Assembly (NCBI GenBank): GCA_020650975.1
Contig: JAIPMN010003696.1
Location: 816-43,811 of the forward strand
Direction: 5' to 3'
Length of the DNA stretch: 42,996 nt
From: Apostichopus californicus
Lineage: Eukaryota; Echinodermata; Holothuroidea; Aspidochirotida; Stichopodidae
Positions 19,971 through 32,000 of the stretch are shown here, piece after piece. The first letter of the stretch is position 1. Each line of letters opens with the position of its first letter. A program made the position numbers and the translations under genes. The notes below the pieces were generated by a model. That model was not told the origin of the DNA and did not search any database. It saw only the letters and a program-made list of their open reading frames with translations.

Positions 19971-20559
19971 AAATTTAAGTTTCTATTTAAAAGTAGATAT
20001 GAACATCAGAATTGTCAATATACTCATGTTTATTAGTATTGTATATAAGCTTTAATACTACCCCCGAAGTAAAAATTGTAACGATACCTAATTCAATGTT
20101 AAAACAATGTGGTGAAAGGAAGCCAAGACACTTTTTTTTCTTTCTTTTTTAAACTTTGCTTCTTTTGTCAGTCTGCATTTATGACATCACTGCTTGTTTT
20201 AAGTTCACTCTCATTACAAAACATGCTAAAATTGCAACAAACGACATATACAGGTAAATTATATATCACTCGGATGGCACTTAGATTACCTCTGAACTAG
20301 TTCTTTTCTAAAAAATGATTGATTAAATTATATACATTAAGTTAAGTCAATCATCAGGTATTTAAATTAGTAACCCATCAAAATATTACTCCCATTCATG
20401 GCCTGTAAGAGACCACCCTTCCTACCCTCCATTGAAGATAAGTAATGCTTTTGTAATTAGTAAAAATCTATTGTAAATTGTTCTGGGTTTCTTTCCTTAC
20501 TTTGCTTCCTTTTTTATCAAAGTTCTATAATCAGTCAATAATTTATTCTTTTGTGATAG

Positions 20560-20900
20560 ATTCAATTCCCGGTCTTGAAATTTTTCCTTCTTCCCTAACT
20601 TTGCTGGAATTGTCATGCATACTGATTCCTGTTAGTGCATAATTAATGCTACAGTCATATGTGTGTCATGAATAGATGGTTCAATTCCTGGTCTTGAGAT
20701 CTTTCTTTCTTTCCTAACTTTGCTAGAATTGTCATGCATACTGATTCCTGTTAGTGCATAATTAATTGCTACAGTCATATGTGTGTCATGAAAAGATTGT
20801 TTAATTCCTGGTCTTGACATTTTTCCTCCTTTCCTAACTTTGCTGGAATTGTCACGCATACTGATTCCTGTTAGTGCATAATTTATGCTACTGGTATGGC
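20560..20900. repeat. 119-bp tandem triplication
   Basis: Three copies with period about 119-120 share catactgattcctgttagtg, the next copies starting near 20740 and 20860. They also share ttcctaactttgct and cagtcatatgtgtgtcatga. Two copies keep the frame on the minus strand and produce a spurious 40-residue repeat. Each unit contains a B-box-like GGTTCAATTCC or a relative, hinting at a tRNA-derived origin. Confidence 0.8.
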
Positions 20901-21664
20901 AACTATACATTATGCGTAAACTGTAATATAAGGGCAAGCCTGTGGTGACATTACAAGTTCAATATTATTATTACCAGTAGTATTATTTTAGTAATATCAC
21001 CACTGAACATGTAGCACTCTTTAGTAAGTTGGGCGTGAAAATTAACTCAGTGGGATATCATGTTCTCTCTTATGGCATGTATGCAGTGGATACCATAGCA
21101 TACCAAGGGATTAGGACAGGGCACCCATCCTTGCCACAGGGAAACAAACTCCCTTCTGCAGCTCTAATCCCCCCCCCCCCTCCCCTTTCTCCACTCCTTC
21201 TCAAACCACCTTACACCTGTTCCCTGGTACACCCATTTTCTGTACTGTGTGTACAATATACATTTCATTATCAATGCATAAGCTGTTGTACATTTAATAA
21301 AGACACCTTTTCCTTTCTATTTCAGTTCCTCATTCAGTGATAAACCAATGAATGGCAACTTGTATATGAATGAATTAAATCAAAATTTGTTTACTTTTTT
21401 GTAGTACGGTATTACAAAGGAATCTAGCTCATCATCCTCTACTGATTGTATTTGTTATGTGAATTAACTTCAAACAACATGAAAAGTGCACAAGAAAAGG
21501 ACATTGAGATTTAGTATTCCACATATTCCTCTCTTTCTCTAAAGAAATTTATCATAAGAAAGAGAATATCAGGCATATTAAACTTCCAATGAGCAATTTC
21601 TATTTGTTTCTGATTTCAGAGATGTTTTCTGTGTGGATAAAGCCGACCCCCCTCCTCTGTCTGC

Positions 21665-23048
21665 ATGGCAGTACCGGATGTGAGCAGCGGCGCACCCCTA
21701 ATGGACAGGGATCTGAGTCATTCTGTTCGGAGAAACTCCAAACACAGTAACCATCTACGGCGGAGTCGTAAGCACTTTCCACTCTCGACCATGCCACACA
21801 GCCATCGTGGCAAAAGGAAACTTCAGTTGGATTTAGAAGCCGAGTGGGACTACACGGATACCACACCCTGGACAGAGGGCGCCAGTGACGATTATTCCTC
21901 GCTGGAGAGTAACTGCAACCTTCCCGAGCAAACTCCAGCAACCTTGCCTAACCTGAGAAGGTTATGTGAGGACTTTTCTTTCAGTCTCGATAGCTTGAAC
22001 GATAATTTAATCCCTCATCCCGTCTCCCCACCGTCGACGACGAATGTGACCACTTTGCACTGTCCGTTCGCTTCCACTGTGAGGGAGACCCTCCCGAGTA
22101 TAAGCGTCCAGGAGAGGTTACTATACGATAAGGAATCCAGGGTCAATCTCAGCGATTACGAGAGCGACCTAGAAGACGAAGAAGACAGCCGCTACTACGA
22201 GGAGGAGCTGCCTCTCATCATCGACAGCGATTGCACCGGTGACGAGGACAGCCTGCATGAGTTTGTGACCTGTTCTAAGTATAATAGTACTAGTTTTGCT
22301 TACCAGCCCACCACATCTCCGTCGGCTATTCCCTTCAAGCAGGTCACCTCCGTGTCGACGGTCAGTGCCAGCAACTCTTTCGACAGCATCCTGACCACCT
22401 CTTCCAACGAGAGCCTGCGGACGATCTCCTCGTTTTCCAACTCTTCCGTGTCGTCGGATTTCTTCCCCTGCCCCGAGAACTATGACATGCTGTACAGAAA
22501 CTTTGAAATAGCGGCCAGGATGGAAGAGAGCAAAAATTGTGAGAATATCGAAGAACAAAGCGACCAAACCAGTTCTACTATGTCATCTCCATTCTCGTCC
22601 AACATGTCATCTGATTCGACTCTGATGAAGAGGAAAGGAGAGAAGAACTTATCAGAGAACAGGCAGAGCAGCGGCAGTGGCGCCAACAATAAGGTGACTA
22701 CGTTCGCCAAATTGGCAGACTCTAGGAACAGGTCACCGGAATCCACCACGGAGTTGACCTCTTTCGCACTGAATAGTAAAACCATAACTCATTGGACGGA
22801 GGTATTGTCCAAGCAGTGCCACTCGACAAAGAGCAGTCCAGAATCAGGGATAAATTCTCCTATCGATCAGAGCCCTGATTCTCCCAAAGTGAAGCGCCCT
22901 CACTTCTTGCCGTTGCAACTGAGGCACATTCAGAGGCCGTCTGCGAAGCCCAACGCCAACGGAGGGGAATCGGGACTCGGCCTGCTACGGACCCTCAGCG
23001 CACCAGGAGGCTTCGACAACCCAAGCAAAAATGGGTTGAGCAATCAGG
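21665..23048 (+). CDS. RUSC2: RUSC coding exon 1 (large N-terminal exon)
   Basis: A tgtttctgatttcag acceptor ends at 21619, and 461 codons run from ATG 21665 to a GTGAGT donor, in phase 1. Composition is Ser/Thr/Asp/Glu-rich with acidic LEDEEDSRYYEEELP and a conserved KVTTFAKLA block. The exon is distinctly more GC- and CpG-rich than its surroundings. The ATG lacks a purine at -3, and an out-of-frame ATG precedes it at 21622. Confidence 0.92.
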
Positions 23049-26000
23049 GTGAGTTTGAAATGTTAATTATGGTTTTCTTTATTTCTATTTTTTGGCCTTG
23101 GAAATGATTTACTGTATGTTGTTGTCCTGCAATGCTATTACACTTTGGTTTAATGGCTGTCTACCTTGACTTTTAATTTATCTTTCACTCACAAAACCTT
23201 TGTGTGGTCATTTTCTTAAGTTCAGAGACTAAAATCTGACAAATTTGAAAACCATTCTGGCAAAAAATGGCAGAATGGCAGGAAAAAAATGCTTTACTCC
23301 TTCATATGCACACAAACTGACTTTTCAATGTAAAGAATTTTGAAACCGTGGAGATAAAATTAGTCGGTTGAATACTTCGTTGTGAAGTTTACTTCAAAAT
23401 GATGATGTAAATATTCTAAGAGAATTTTAATGAAAGCACAACATACTTGCTTCTCCAAGCTAGTGGGGTACCATTCTGTTGCAGGTAGTAGTAGACTATA
23501 ACCCTTGTTATTTTCATGAATATATGCACACATTCTTTTTCTCCCTGTTATTTCATGTTCACTCTTGGAAACCCTTTTCGCTATCACAGTGCAATCAGCA
23601 ATTTCGACAGATCCTCCTACTTTATGCAAGCTTAATTGTGCAATCGAAGAGATCGTTGAAAGTCCAGAAGAGGAGAGAGGCGACCTGATCAATTGGTCAC
23701 AGACTGTTACGCCTCCTCTCGATAGGTCTGTGAGCGTGAATGAGAAGTCTACAAAGCAGGCTCCGCTCATTGACTGGGAAGACATTTTTACCAGTCGCCA
23801 GTCTTTCTGCGAGTTGGATTCGCCGGTTAGGAAGACGAAGCTCCCGTTCTTCCCTGACAGTACTGCAGACATCAACGCTAACTTTTCCACAACGTCTGAG
23901 GTAACTGCATGGCTCAGCAGGTCCAGGCATCTGGAGGACAAAGGTATCATGACTTCCCCGTTTCAGTTTCCAAATTGTTCCTGCTCACGATCGACCTTCC
24001 AGAATCCCGCCAACAAGTTACCTCTGTATACCGCAACGGAGGGAGCCCTCCCGAACCAATCGGTGTACGCCCTGCCTCTTCAGTCGGTGGACGACTTCTC
24101 CGACCACGATAGTCTCAGCTCGTTGGAATCGTTGGAGATGGACGACAGCGTATTCCGAGAATCGCTGTACAGCCTCTCGTCGGAACAGTTGTACCAATCG
24201 CAGACTTTCACTCAGGTCACCGACGAGATCTACGAAGATTCTCTGTGCGAGGATGTACCGTCTCATCAGCAGCCGCTCTTTGACCCGGAGCCGATAGAGG
24301 ACACCATCAACCAACTGGATTTCACAGGCTCTATGCTGTCGTCTTGCTTCTCTCAAGGCGTGCAACGCCAGAGGAGAGATATCCCAAATTATCCATGCGA
24401 AGTTCTTCCCGTCGAACGTGAAGATAGCTCTCCAGTTCAGGCAATGAGGTTAGATCTTGAATTGTCGACCTCGCCAACGAAATCGGTGGCAGATGGCTTG
24501 AGGAAACAACCAGACAACCTCTACCGACTGAACTTTGTCTCCAAGGAGACGCCTGTGAGATACATCAAGCACAAACCGTTGAAGCCCATACATCAAGTGG
24601 ATGCGGAATACAGATGTCGCAAAGGTATTGCTTGATTGTGCTTGCTGTCCGTGTGCATGAAAAAGGACTTTTCGTAGCATGCAAAGAGATTCCTTGTTCG
24701 ATGTCGGTGTCCATTTGTTAAATGTTGCAAACCTTGATGTATACGACAGTGTCACCATTGGTTACAGTATGTCTGGTTAAATTGTTCGGGCCATGTCTCT
24801 CCTTGTAATTGCATGAGTAGCACTTAGCACACTCAATAATTACCATATAAATACTACTTGTCAGAATTTTTGAAGGTCATCTCCCCCACATTGGAAGAAA
24901 AGAAAGAAAATTGGCAATTTGTAAAATTGCTACATTAAGTAGGGTAGGGTTGTAGCTTGTTTTATCTAAATATAGATATTTAAAAAAAAAGAGACCTTAA
25001 AGCAGTTTATTGAGTTTGAAATTATTGAAAGGTTAATATTTTTTATGATCTTTTAATGAAGCGAAGAATGTCCAAATAATGTCACCTTATACCCATTTGA
25101 CAATACCCTAGAGACAGAAATGAACATCGTTATAGCTAATACTTTTCAATATTAATGGCCTAATCATGGCTTAGATGTACATAGGAAATTATCAATAGGA
25201 GACTACTGTTACCTACATATGTACAGTATATTCAACAGCACATTAGTCCTTTAATTCCCAAATACCTAAATTTAGAATTGACCTACAGTACTGCAGCTGT
25301 GAATATTCAAAATTTCCAAGCAGACTTTGTTAACTGGTTTTCTGATTGACTGCTGCCATAGTTACCACATCAAAGAGTGGCCATAACCTGTCAGACTGAT
25401 GCTACCGTAATTAATGATTCCAGTTTTCTTGAAGGAAATGGATATCTTTGCATTCTGCTCTCTGTGATATGTGGAGGATTCAAACCTGTGCGGAGTTTAC
25501 CAAAACAACTTCGGATAGAAGTGTAAGGGTAAACCTAGTATATACTGTGTGAAGAATAAGTTCATTGGCTCATTAGCTGTGTGCAGTAATAAGGGATTAT
25601 TTGTTCCAAAAATCCTCTCTCTGTAAGGGTAGGATAAAACCAAAAATGTGATTAGTTTAAAATCTGTCTTGATCTGACTTAATTGTTTGAATAAGTTGAA
25701 AGCCCCATTATGCAGCTCATCTCGACGGTCTAAACGTTCTTTTTTTTTTCATTTTATGGCGTTGTAAATAATCACAAAAGTATGATGACATACTTACTTG
25801 CCAGAATTTTGGCACATTCGGAAAAGAGTTTGAAAAGAAAGGAAAAATTCAGCCAATAATGCCGCCTTTGTTTATCCAAAACATTAATTGGACACATGCA
25901 CTTTTTCTTTTCTGTTCACTACTGTACATTATAGGCTGTATGCTGGACTATGTGTTATATGCAAACACTAATACTGTATGCCAAGCACCATTACCGATGC

Positions 26001-29000
26001 TATTACATACTGTAAGTCTGGCTCTCTCTCTCTATCTCTCTCTGAAATAATGTTTTCCGTAGCAGCGTGAGCCGTTCCAAGGACATGTTTAACAACACCC
26101 TCCTGTCATTAGTTATATCCAGCTATATACTAATATTCCATTTGAAGCCTACTGTACACAGTTGTTTTTTGTGGGGGGGGGTTCAAATATTAAGCAGTTA
26201 CGGCCAATACAATTGTTTTTGAAAATGTGCCCAATTAATTATTTTGAACTGGCTCACAAAACATGTTTTATCACAAATGTTTTATAATGATCTAACTTGC
26301 ATCCTTCCATCTGAGAAATGGCTCTGATGGTTAACATTTTCAGGGAAAATATTTTAAAACTTTCAGTAAATTATTACATGGTAATATTTGTTGTGGCTAG
26401 TACAGGAGATTTATAAGCATGTAGATACAGTAGCACAACTTCACAACTTGAAATCTTAGTTGTAGACATGTCTGTGATGCCCCTTTCTGGCAATCTCATC
26501 ATTCCATGCAGAGTAATTATTCAAAACTGATTCAAAACAGTAAAAAGTAAACAGTAAAATAGTAAACAGTAAAAAACAAAAGAGTAAAAAGTAATTCAAA
26601 ACAGATTGGTGCAATCTGTCCTAAGTGTCTGCTTGCTGAATTACGCCTCTATTTACTGTGATAGTTTATACATAACAATTCTGTTTAAGAAAAATGCATG
26701 TGTCTTTGAAGTACCAGCACTTAAGTGGCATGCAAATTATGTCTAGAATGTCATTGGACATTGTGTATATACTGCATACTGCACATGCTGAGAATCTTCA
26801 CTTTATCGGGTAGACGTATCCTAACTGGAGTCACGTATGTTTACTTTACATAATTTATTTTTATGCACATACGTTGGTTGATTCTGTGTTTTTTCATGTC
26901 AAACGCTATATATGTTTTGATATCACATAATGATCACATTTGTCAATTCACAGTTTTGAAGGCATGACATACAAACTGCATGGAATTGGAAAGTAAATAG
27001 CTTGAGTGGCTACCTTGTGTACAGTATGTATTTGATTTGATCGAGTGGTACTCATTCTAATTGTTCAAAATGTTCAATTTGAAACTCATTTCCACTTCCA
27101 ACTGTTGATTCGTAGTGATCAGTTTATATACTTGTGTAATGCTGTCACAAATAAGTTTACTTTCAAGAAAACAACTGTATGAAGTGAAATGAAAAAGAAA
27201 GCAGTTTTGATATTTGTTCCCAAATTTTGAGAAATGTTTCCATGCTTAGTCAGTATAACAATTGACAAGATGTTGCTTTCACAAAACTATGCATACCACA
27301 TAAAATACATTCCATAGTATTCCAAAGTTATTATCCAAGAAATTATTGTATTGTGTTGGGAGTTTTCAAGCAGTTTGGGGCATTTTTGTAATATCATATG
27401 TTATGATTTGGTAATCATTGTCTTTTCATTTATATGTTAAAGGTGACATGTGCTGTGTTGCAGTATGTATGTTATTGGTATGGCTCCCTCTTTGTATCTT
27501 TCTGTGGAGTGTTTTTTTTTTCTTTTTTGAAAGTATAGAATTTGTTGACTTTTAATAATGAATAGACAAATGATCATCTTTTGAAGAAAAGATTGTTTAA
27601 TATTCATATCCTACAATTAGTAAGTACAGTATGTATACCACCTAAATGTGCTATAAATGTCAAAACTGGTCACCCATGTTCTGTGAGCTTTTACTATGCA
27701 TTCTTTTATTATTGACATCAGATCGTAGATTGCTCTCATAGACCTTTGTCTTTATATGATGGTCATCAAAATATGGAAATACTTCTTTACTTAATTCTTC
27801 TGAAAATCTGGAAAATATTTGAAAACTTTCTTGAACAATTTGGAAAGCAATTATGAAAAATTATACAAATTTTAGTAGTCGACCAAACTAGATTGGAAAA
27901 CCTATGCATGATATTGGACACCACCCCACAGTGACAAGGATTATTGCTAAACCTTTTTAACTAACAACAAATTTTCTTGTCTTCTCATTGCTAGTTTTGG
28001 AGCAACTACACAAGCCAAGCCAGTCACAGAGTGCGCCATCTCTGTATCGCGATACCAGACCACAAACCGTCTTCATCAATACAAGCTCTACTTTGGGCCA
28101 TCCTCTGGTCTGTTCTAAGGTTAAAGAGGATGGGGATGGAGGTGTTTGGCAGGAGGATATACTAGATGCGCTGCCCCCTCAGGAGATGAAGGTATCACCC
28201 AAGAGCAACGAGAGGCAGCAAGATTTCGACCTCCTCAGCCAAAAGAGAGGTGAGTGAAAGAAAATGACGAAATAACAACACCCACAAACACACACTAGTC
28301 TAGTATCGATTTGAGACCTGTGCGAAACCGTAAGCAAAGAAGAAGAGGTTTTTATTTGTGACAGAATTAATTTAATAACAGAATATCTTTTATGTGTTAC
28401 ATTCCTCCACTGACGTTGTTAGTTCTGGTCTGAAGTTGTTTTCAAGTGATTTATGCCGATTGAAAATACTGTAAATATATCAGAGGATTGATATATGTTG
28501 CACACTATACACATGTGAAAGAACATTTGGTCATCGGTGGAGTTGTGTACTAAATGACCCTGAAATACTCGAGCAGTTTCGTTCAGTCGACAAATCTTCA
28601 TTCATATCTCAATAAAAGGGTTCAAGATTTTGTTGGTTATTGTTATGAAATGTCACGTATGTCAGTCTATGAATAGAATATATAAATTAGTTTCAGTCAA
28701 ATAGCTTCCATACAATAATCTGAATAAGTACTGTACTGTACCAGCCATGTGATATCCTTGAAATGCCAGTCAAGCGTTGCCTTATGTAAATGCCAGCCAT
28801 GTGTGCTGCTCATATACATGTAGCTATACTGTAGTCTTATACAGTGGCATATTGTTACAGTGACATTTCATTAGCTAGCTCTGACTGTGGAATATTCCAG
28901 TTATTATTAATAATGTAGTAATAGTTAGGGATGATATATGATTGTGAGATATTAACTTTTTCTGTGCCCGCATCTGACAAATTTCAGTAGTATATAGATC

Positions 29001-32000
29001 TGGGATTATGTTTATAATATGTGTGTATATATATATGGCCTTGGGTTTATGTAATTGAGTGTATGTATGTAGCTATATATGTATGGGTTGTGAGTGTACA
29101 GTATGTAATGTTTGTCTAATAATTGTTACAATGATTTAAATAGCAACTTCATTCAGGGAACCTTTCAAGCATTGTTTTGACTAAAACTTTGTCTATATAC
29201 CTTCCCATTAATTAGCAATAATTGATAAATACTTGCCAAAGTATTGTTCTCATTCTTCTTTCTTTGTTCTACAGATCTGGTGCTAGCTATCAAGTCAGCC
29301 ATTCAACAAGTTCAACAACTCTTTGAAGGCAAGGCTAAGGTAAATTAAGCAGCGTACGCTTGATGAGGAAACTACACATATGTGCAGTACCCCTTATCTT
29401 CACTTGGAAGAGTAAATGTTTAGTCACATTGTACCCACTTTCATGCCAACCTTCCAAGTTTGATAATTCATGACATATTTCCCCACTTCCTGAAATGATT
29501 ACCCTACAGTACATACTGATATTCCACTGTTTACTGTGGCAGTAGTATATAGAGCTAATTCACAAAAATATTGAATTTTGTGTCCAAAACAATTATCACA
29601 TTTTTACTTAATAATTTAGTTTTGCTTTATGAGATAAGCCCTACAGAGGAAAGGGGTGGGTGGGGGGGGGGGTTAGTTTAAGATCATCACCTCAGTGCAG
29701 ATCATGTGCACAGATATCAATTGAGCACCTGTACAGCTTTGTGTATTATTTGTCACTATAATGATTAACATCCTGCAGTGCACAGTGGCATATGTGTGTT
29801 ATTAATCATTTCCCATGAAACAAACAGGATTCACTCAGCAGGGTCCCTAGAAGTATTCTTGACCCCTTGATGACCAATTGTGAAAGCGATCAGGATGTAT
29901 GACCTAATGTTAACCCATAGTGAATTAATCAATTCAGTTGCAATATTACCGTCAGCTTTATTAACAGTTTGGTTCAATTTCGTATCCTCAAGTTGAACAT
30001 GCATACACCAAACCGTTACGACCTTCGCAGATTTTTTTACAACAAATTCTACAAATTTCATGGCCTCAGACCAATTTGGCTTCATATTGGTGTGAATGTC
30101 AGTGTCTTCACCAGAACAGAGTATTCTATCCAATCAGCAGGACTCTGGTTTTGTGGTTAATTACGCAATATGTTTTTGACCCTGTACTGAGTGTACTCTC
30201 TCTCTCTCATGCGGTTTTTCTATCCTAACGTCGTTAAGTGATTAGATCAGCCTATTTTTAATCTGTCAAATAATTTAGTATCCTGTTTGTTACAGAGTCT
30301 GTCTAATTACAGTTTGTTCTGGTTTAAAGTTTTATTTCCCAATCGAATTATGTCATGTGGATATGCTCGACTTTTTTTATTTCAGTATGATGTATCATTT
30401 GAAATAATTAGGGTTCTCTTCAAATACGTAAAAAATAGATGAGTAAGTTTAGTTTACTGAATCATAATGACTATGATGTGTATTTTAGTAAAAATTGATG
30501 CAAAATGGAAGAAGAGATTGTATTTGAAGTTTTATAGTTGGAATAAAAATTGAGGGTGAAAAGGAAATGGGAGAACAAGTACTTAGTCATGAAAAGGAGA
30601 AGGTATGATTCAGGATTATGAAAAAAAAGTCAAGTATAAAAACATGGTGGACTGAAGATGGTAGTGCAATAATGGTGAGAGGACAGGTAAAGGGAGGAAT
30701 TATGCAGAAGGTTAAGTACAAGGATAGATTTGAAAGGATGTCAAGTAGAGGACAAAAGTTTTTATTTGGAATCCGCTGAGAGCCAAGACCTGAATTTATT
30801 TCATGAATGTGTTTGCTATATCTTTGGTTTCAATTTGTTTTCTAAATTTCCTGTGCCGAGGATTATCACTAATTATGCAACAAAGTGTAACAACATCTTT
30901 CCACTTCATTTGCTTTATCCGCAGGCAACCATGGAAACTGCATTCTTTGACAAAATCATCTGTCAGCTTGTCGCAAAGTGCTTTTGTCCCGCAATCGAAG
31001 GCTTAGTTAAAGATGGAATGAAACCGTATTCAAGCAGCTGGCTGATGGGAAGGGTGAAGAATACATCGTGGATCGTCATTCAGGCAACAACTGAATTAGG
31101 TGAGGCTTCTTTCAAAGAATACGCTGCATATGTATGGACCTTGAATAAGTTATGCGAGAAGAGTTGCAACTGTTAATGGCAGTTAGGGAGGGTGAGGGGC
31201 AGAGGGAGCCCTCTAAGTCATTCATCAGACAAGTATTTTAATTTATTATGCTGAATCCGTGCTGTTTCTAGTTTGTGTCAAAATAAGTTGGCCTGACGTT
31301 TCGATCCTAGCAGGATCTGCTTCAGAGGCATTCAGCTTCTGAAGAAGATCCTGCTAGGATCGAAACGTCAGGCCAACCTACTTTTACGCTTATTCTTACA
31401 CAGGCTTTTTAATGGATCAGCAGTTTGCTAACAGTTTTGTTTATTCTGTTTCTAGTATGCAACATATTATCTACAAATCCTTGTAGTGTGAAATGCAAAA
31501 ATCACTTATATTTGATTTAGTGACGGTTGCATAACAATACCATGTATGCATGTCGTGATAAATCACCCTTCTGTTTTGACTCAAGTCTTGTCTTTCAAAT
31601 AGTCTCCACTTTTGGATGAAAAGATTTTGATGGATAAAAGTCGTTAATTACCTCATGCATATACAGCATTCAAATTTTTGAAAAAAATCTTCCTGATAAA
31701 CAAAAGTGCTTGGTTACCACAAAAGTTTTGTAAACAAATTTTGTTGTTGACGATAACACATGGCATAGAATCCAGAGGTTTGTTGTGTAAAAGAATTGTA
31801 TTCGCAAATTCATCAATACTGTTTGCTAGGATTTCAGAGTGTTAAACGGATATACCTGTACCATTGAATATTGTCAACAAGTTCCATCCTAGCGCTTCCT
31901 CCCAATAAGATTGAACCTGGAAATATTCATTCAGTGCATTTGATTTTCACATATTCATGTTCTTTGTCAAGGTCCTGGTACGAGAGCTCTCAACAGTCTC

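Noticed and set aside
20632-20937. Minus-strand frame with a 40-residue internal repeat
   Set aside because: The repeat is explained by the 119-120-bp DNA triplication whose period is a multiple of three in part. No homology or splice support.
21600-21941. Minus-strand frames over RUSC exons 1 and 2 (also 22169-22567, 22480-22785, 23697-23930, 24018-24365)
   Set aside because: They are shadows of the GC-rich plus-strand exons; the plus frame joins correctly to the RUN and SH3 exons.
30730-30924. N-terminal part of an open frame leading into RUSC exon 5
   Set aside because: A good acceptor at 30924 and the phase from exon 4 show that this part is intron.
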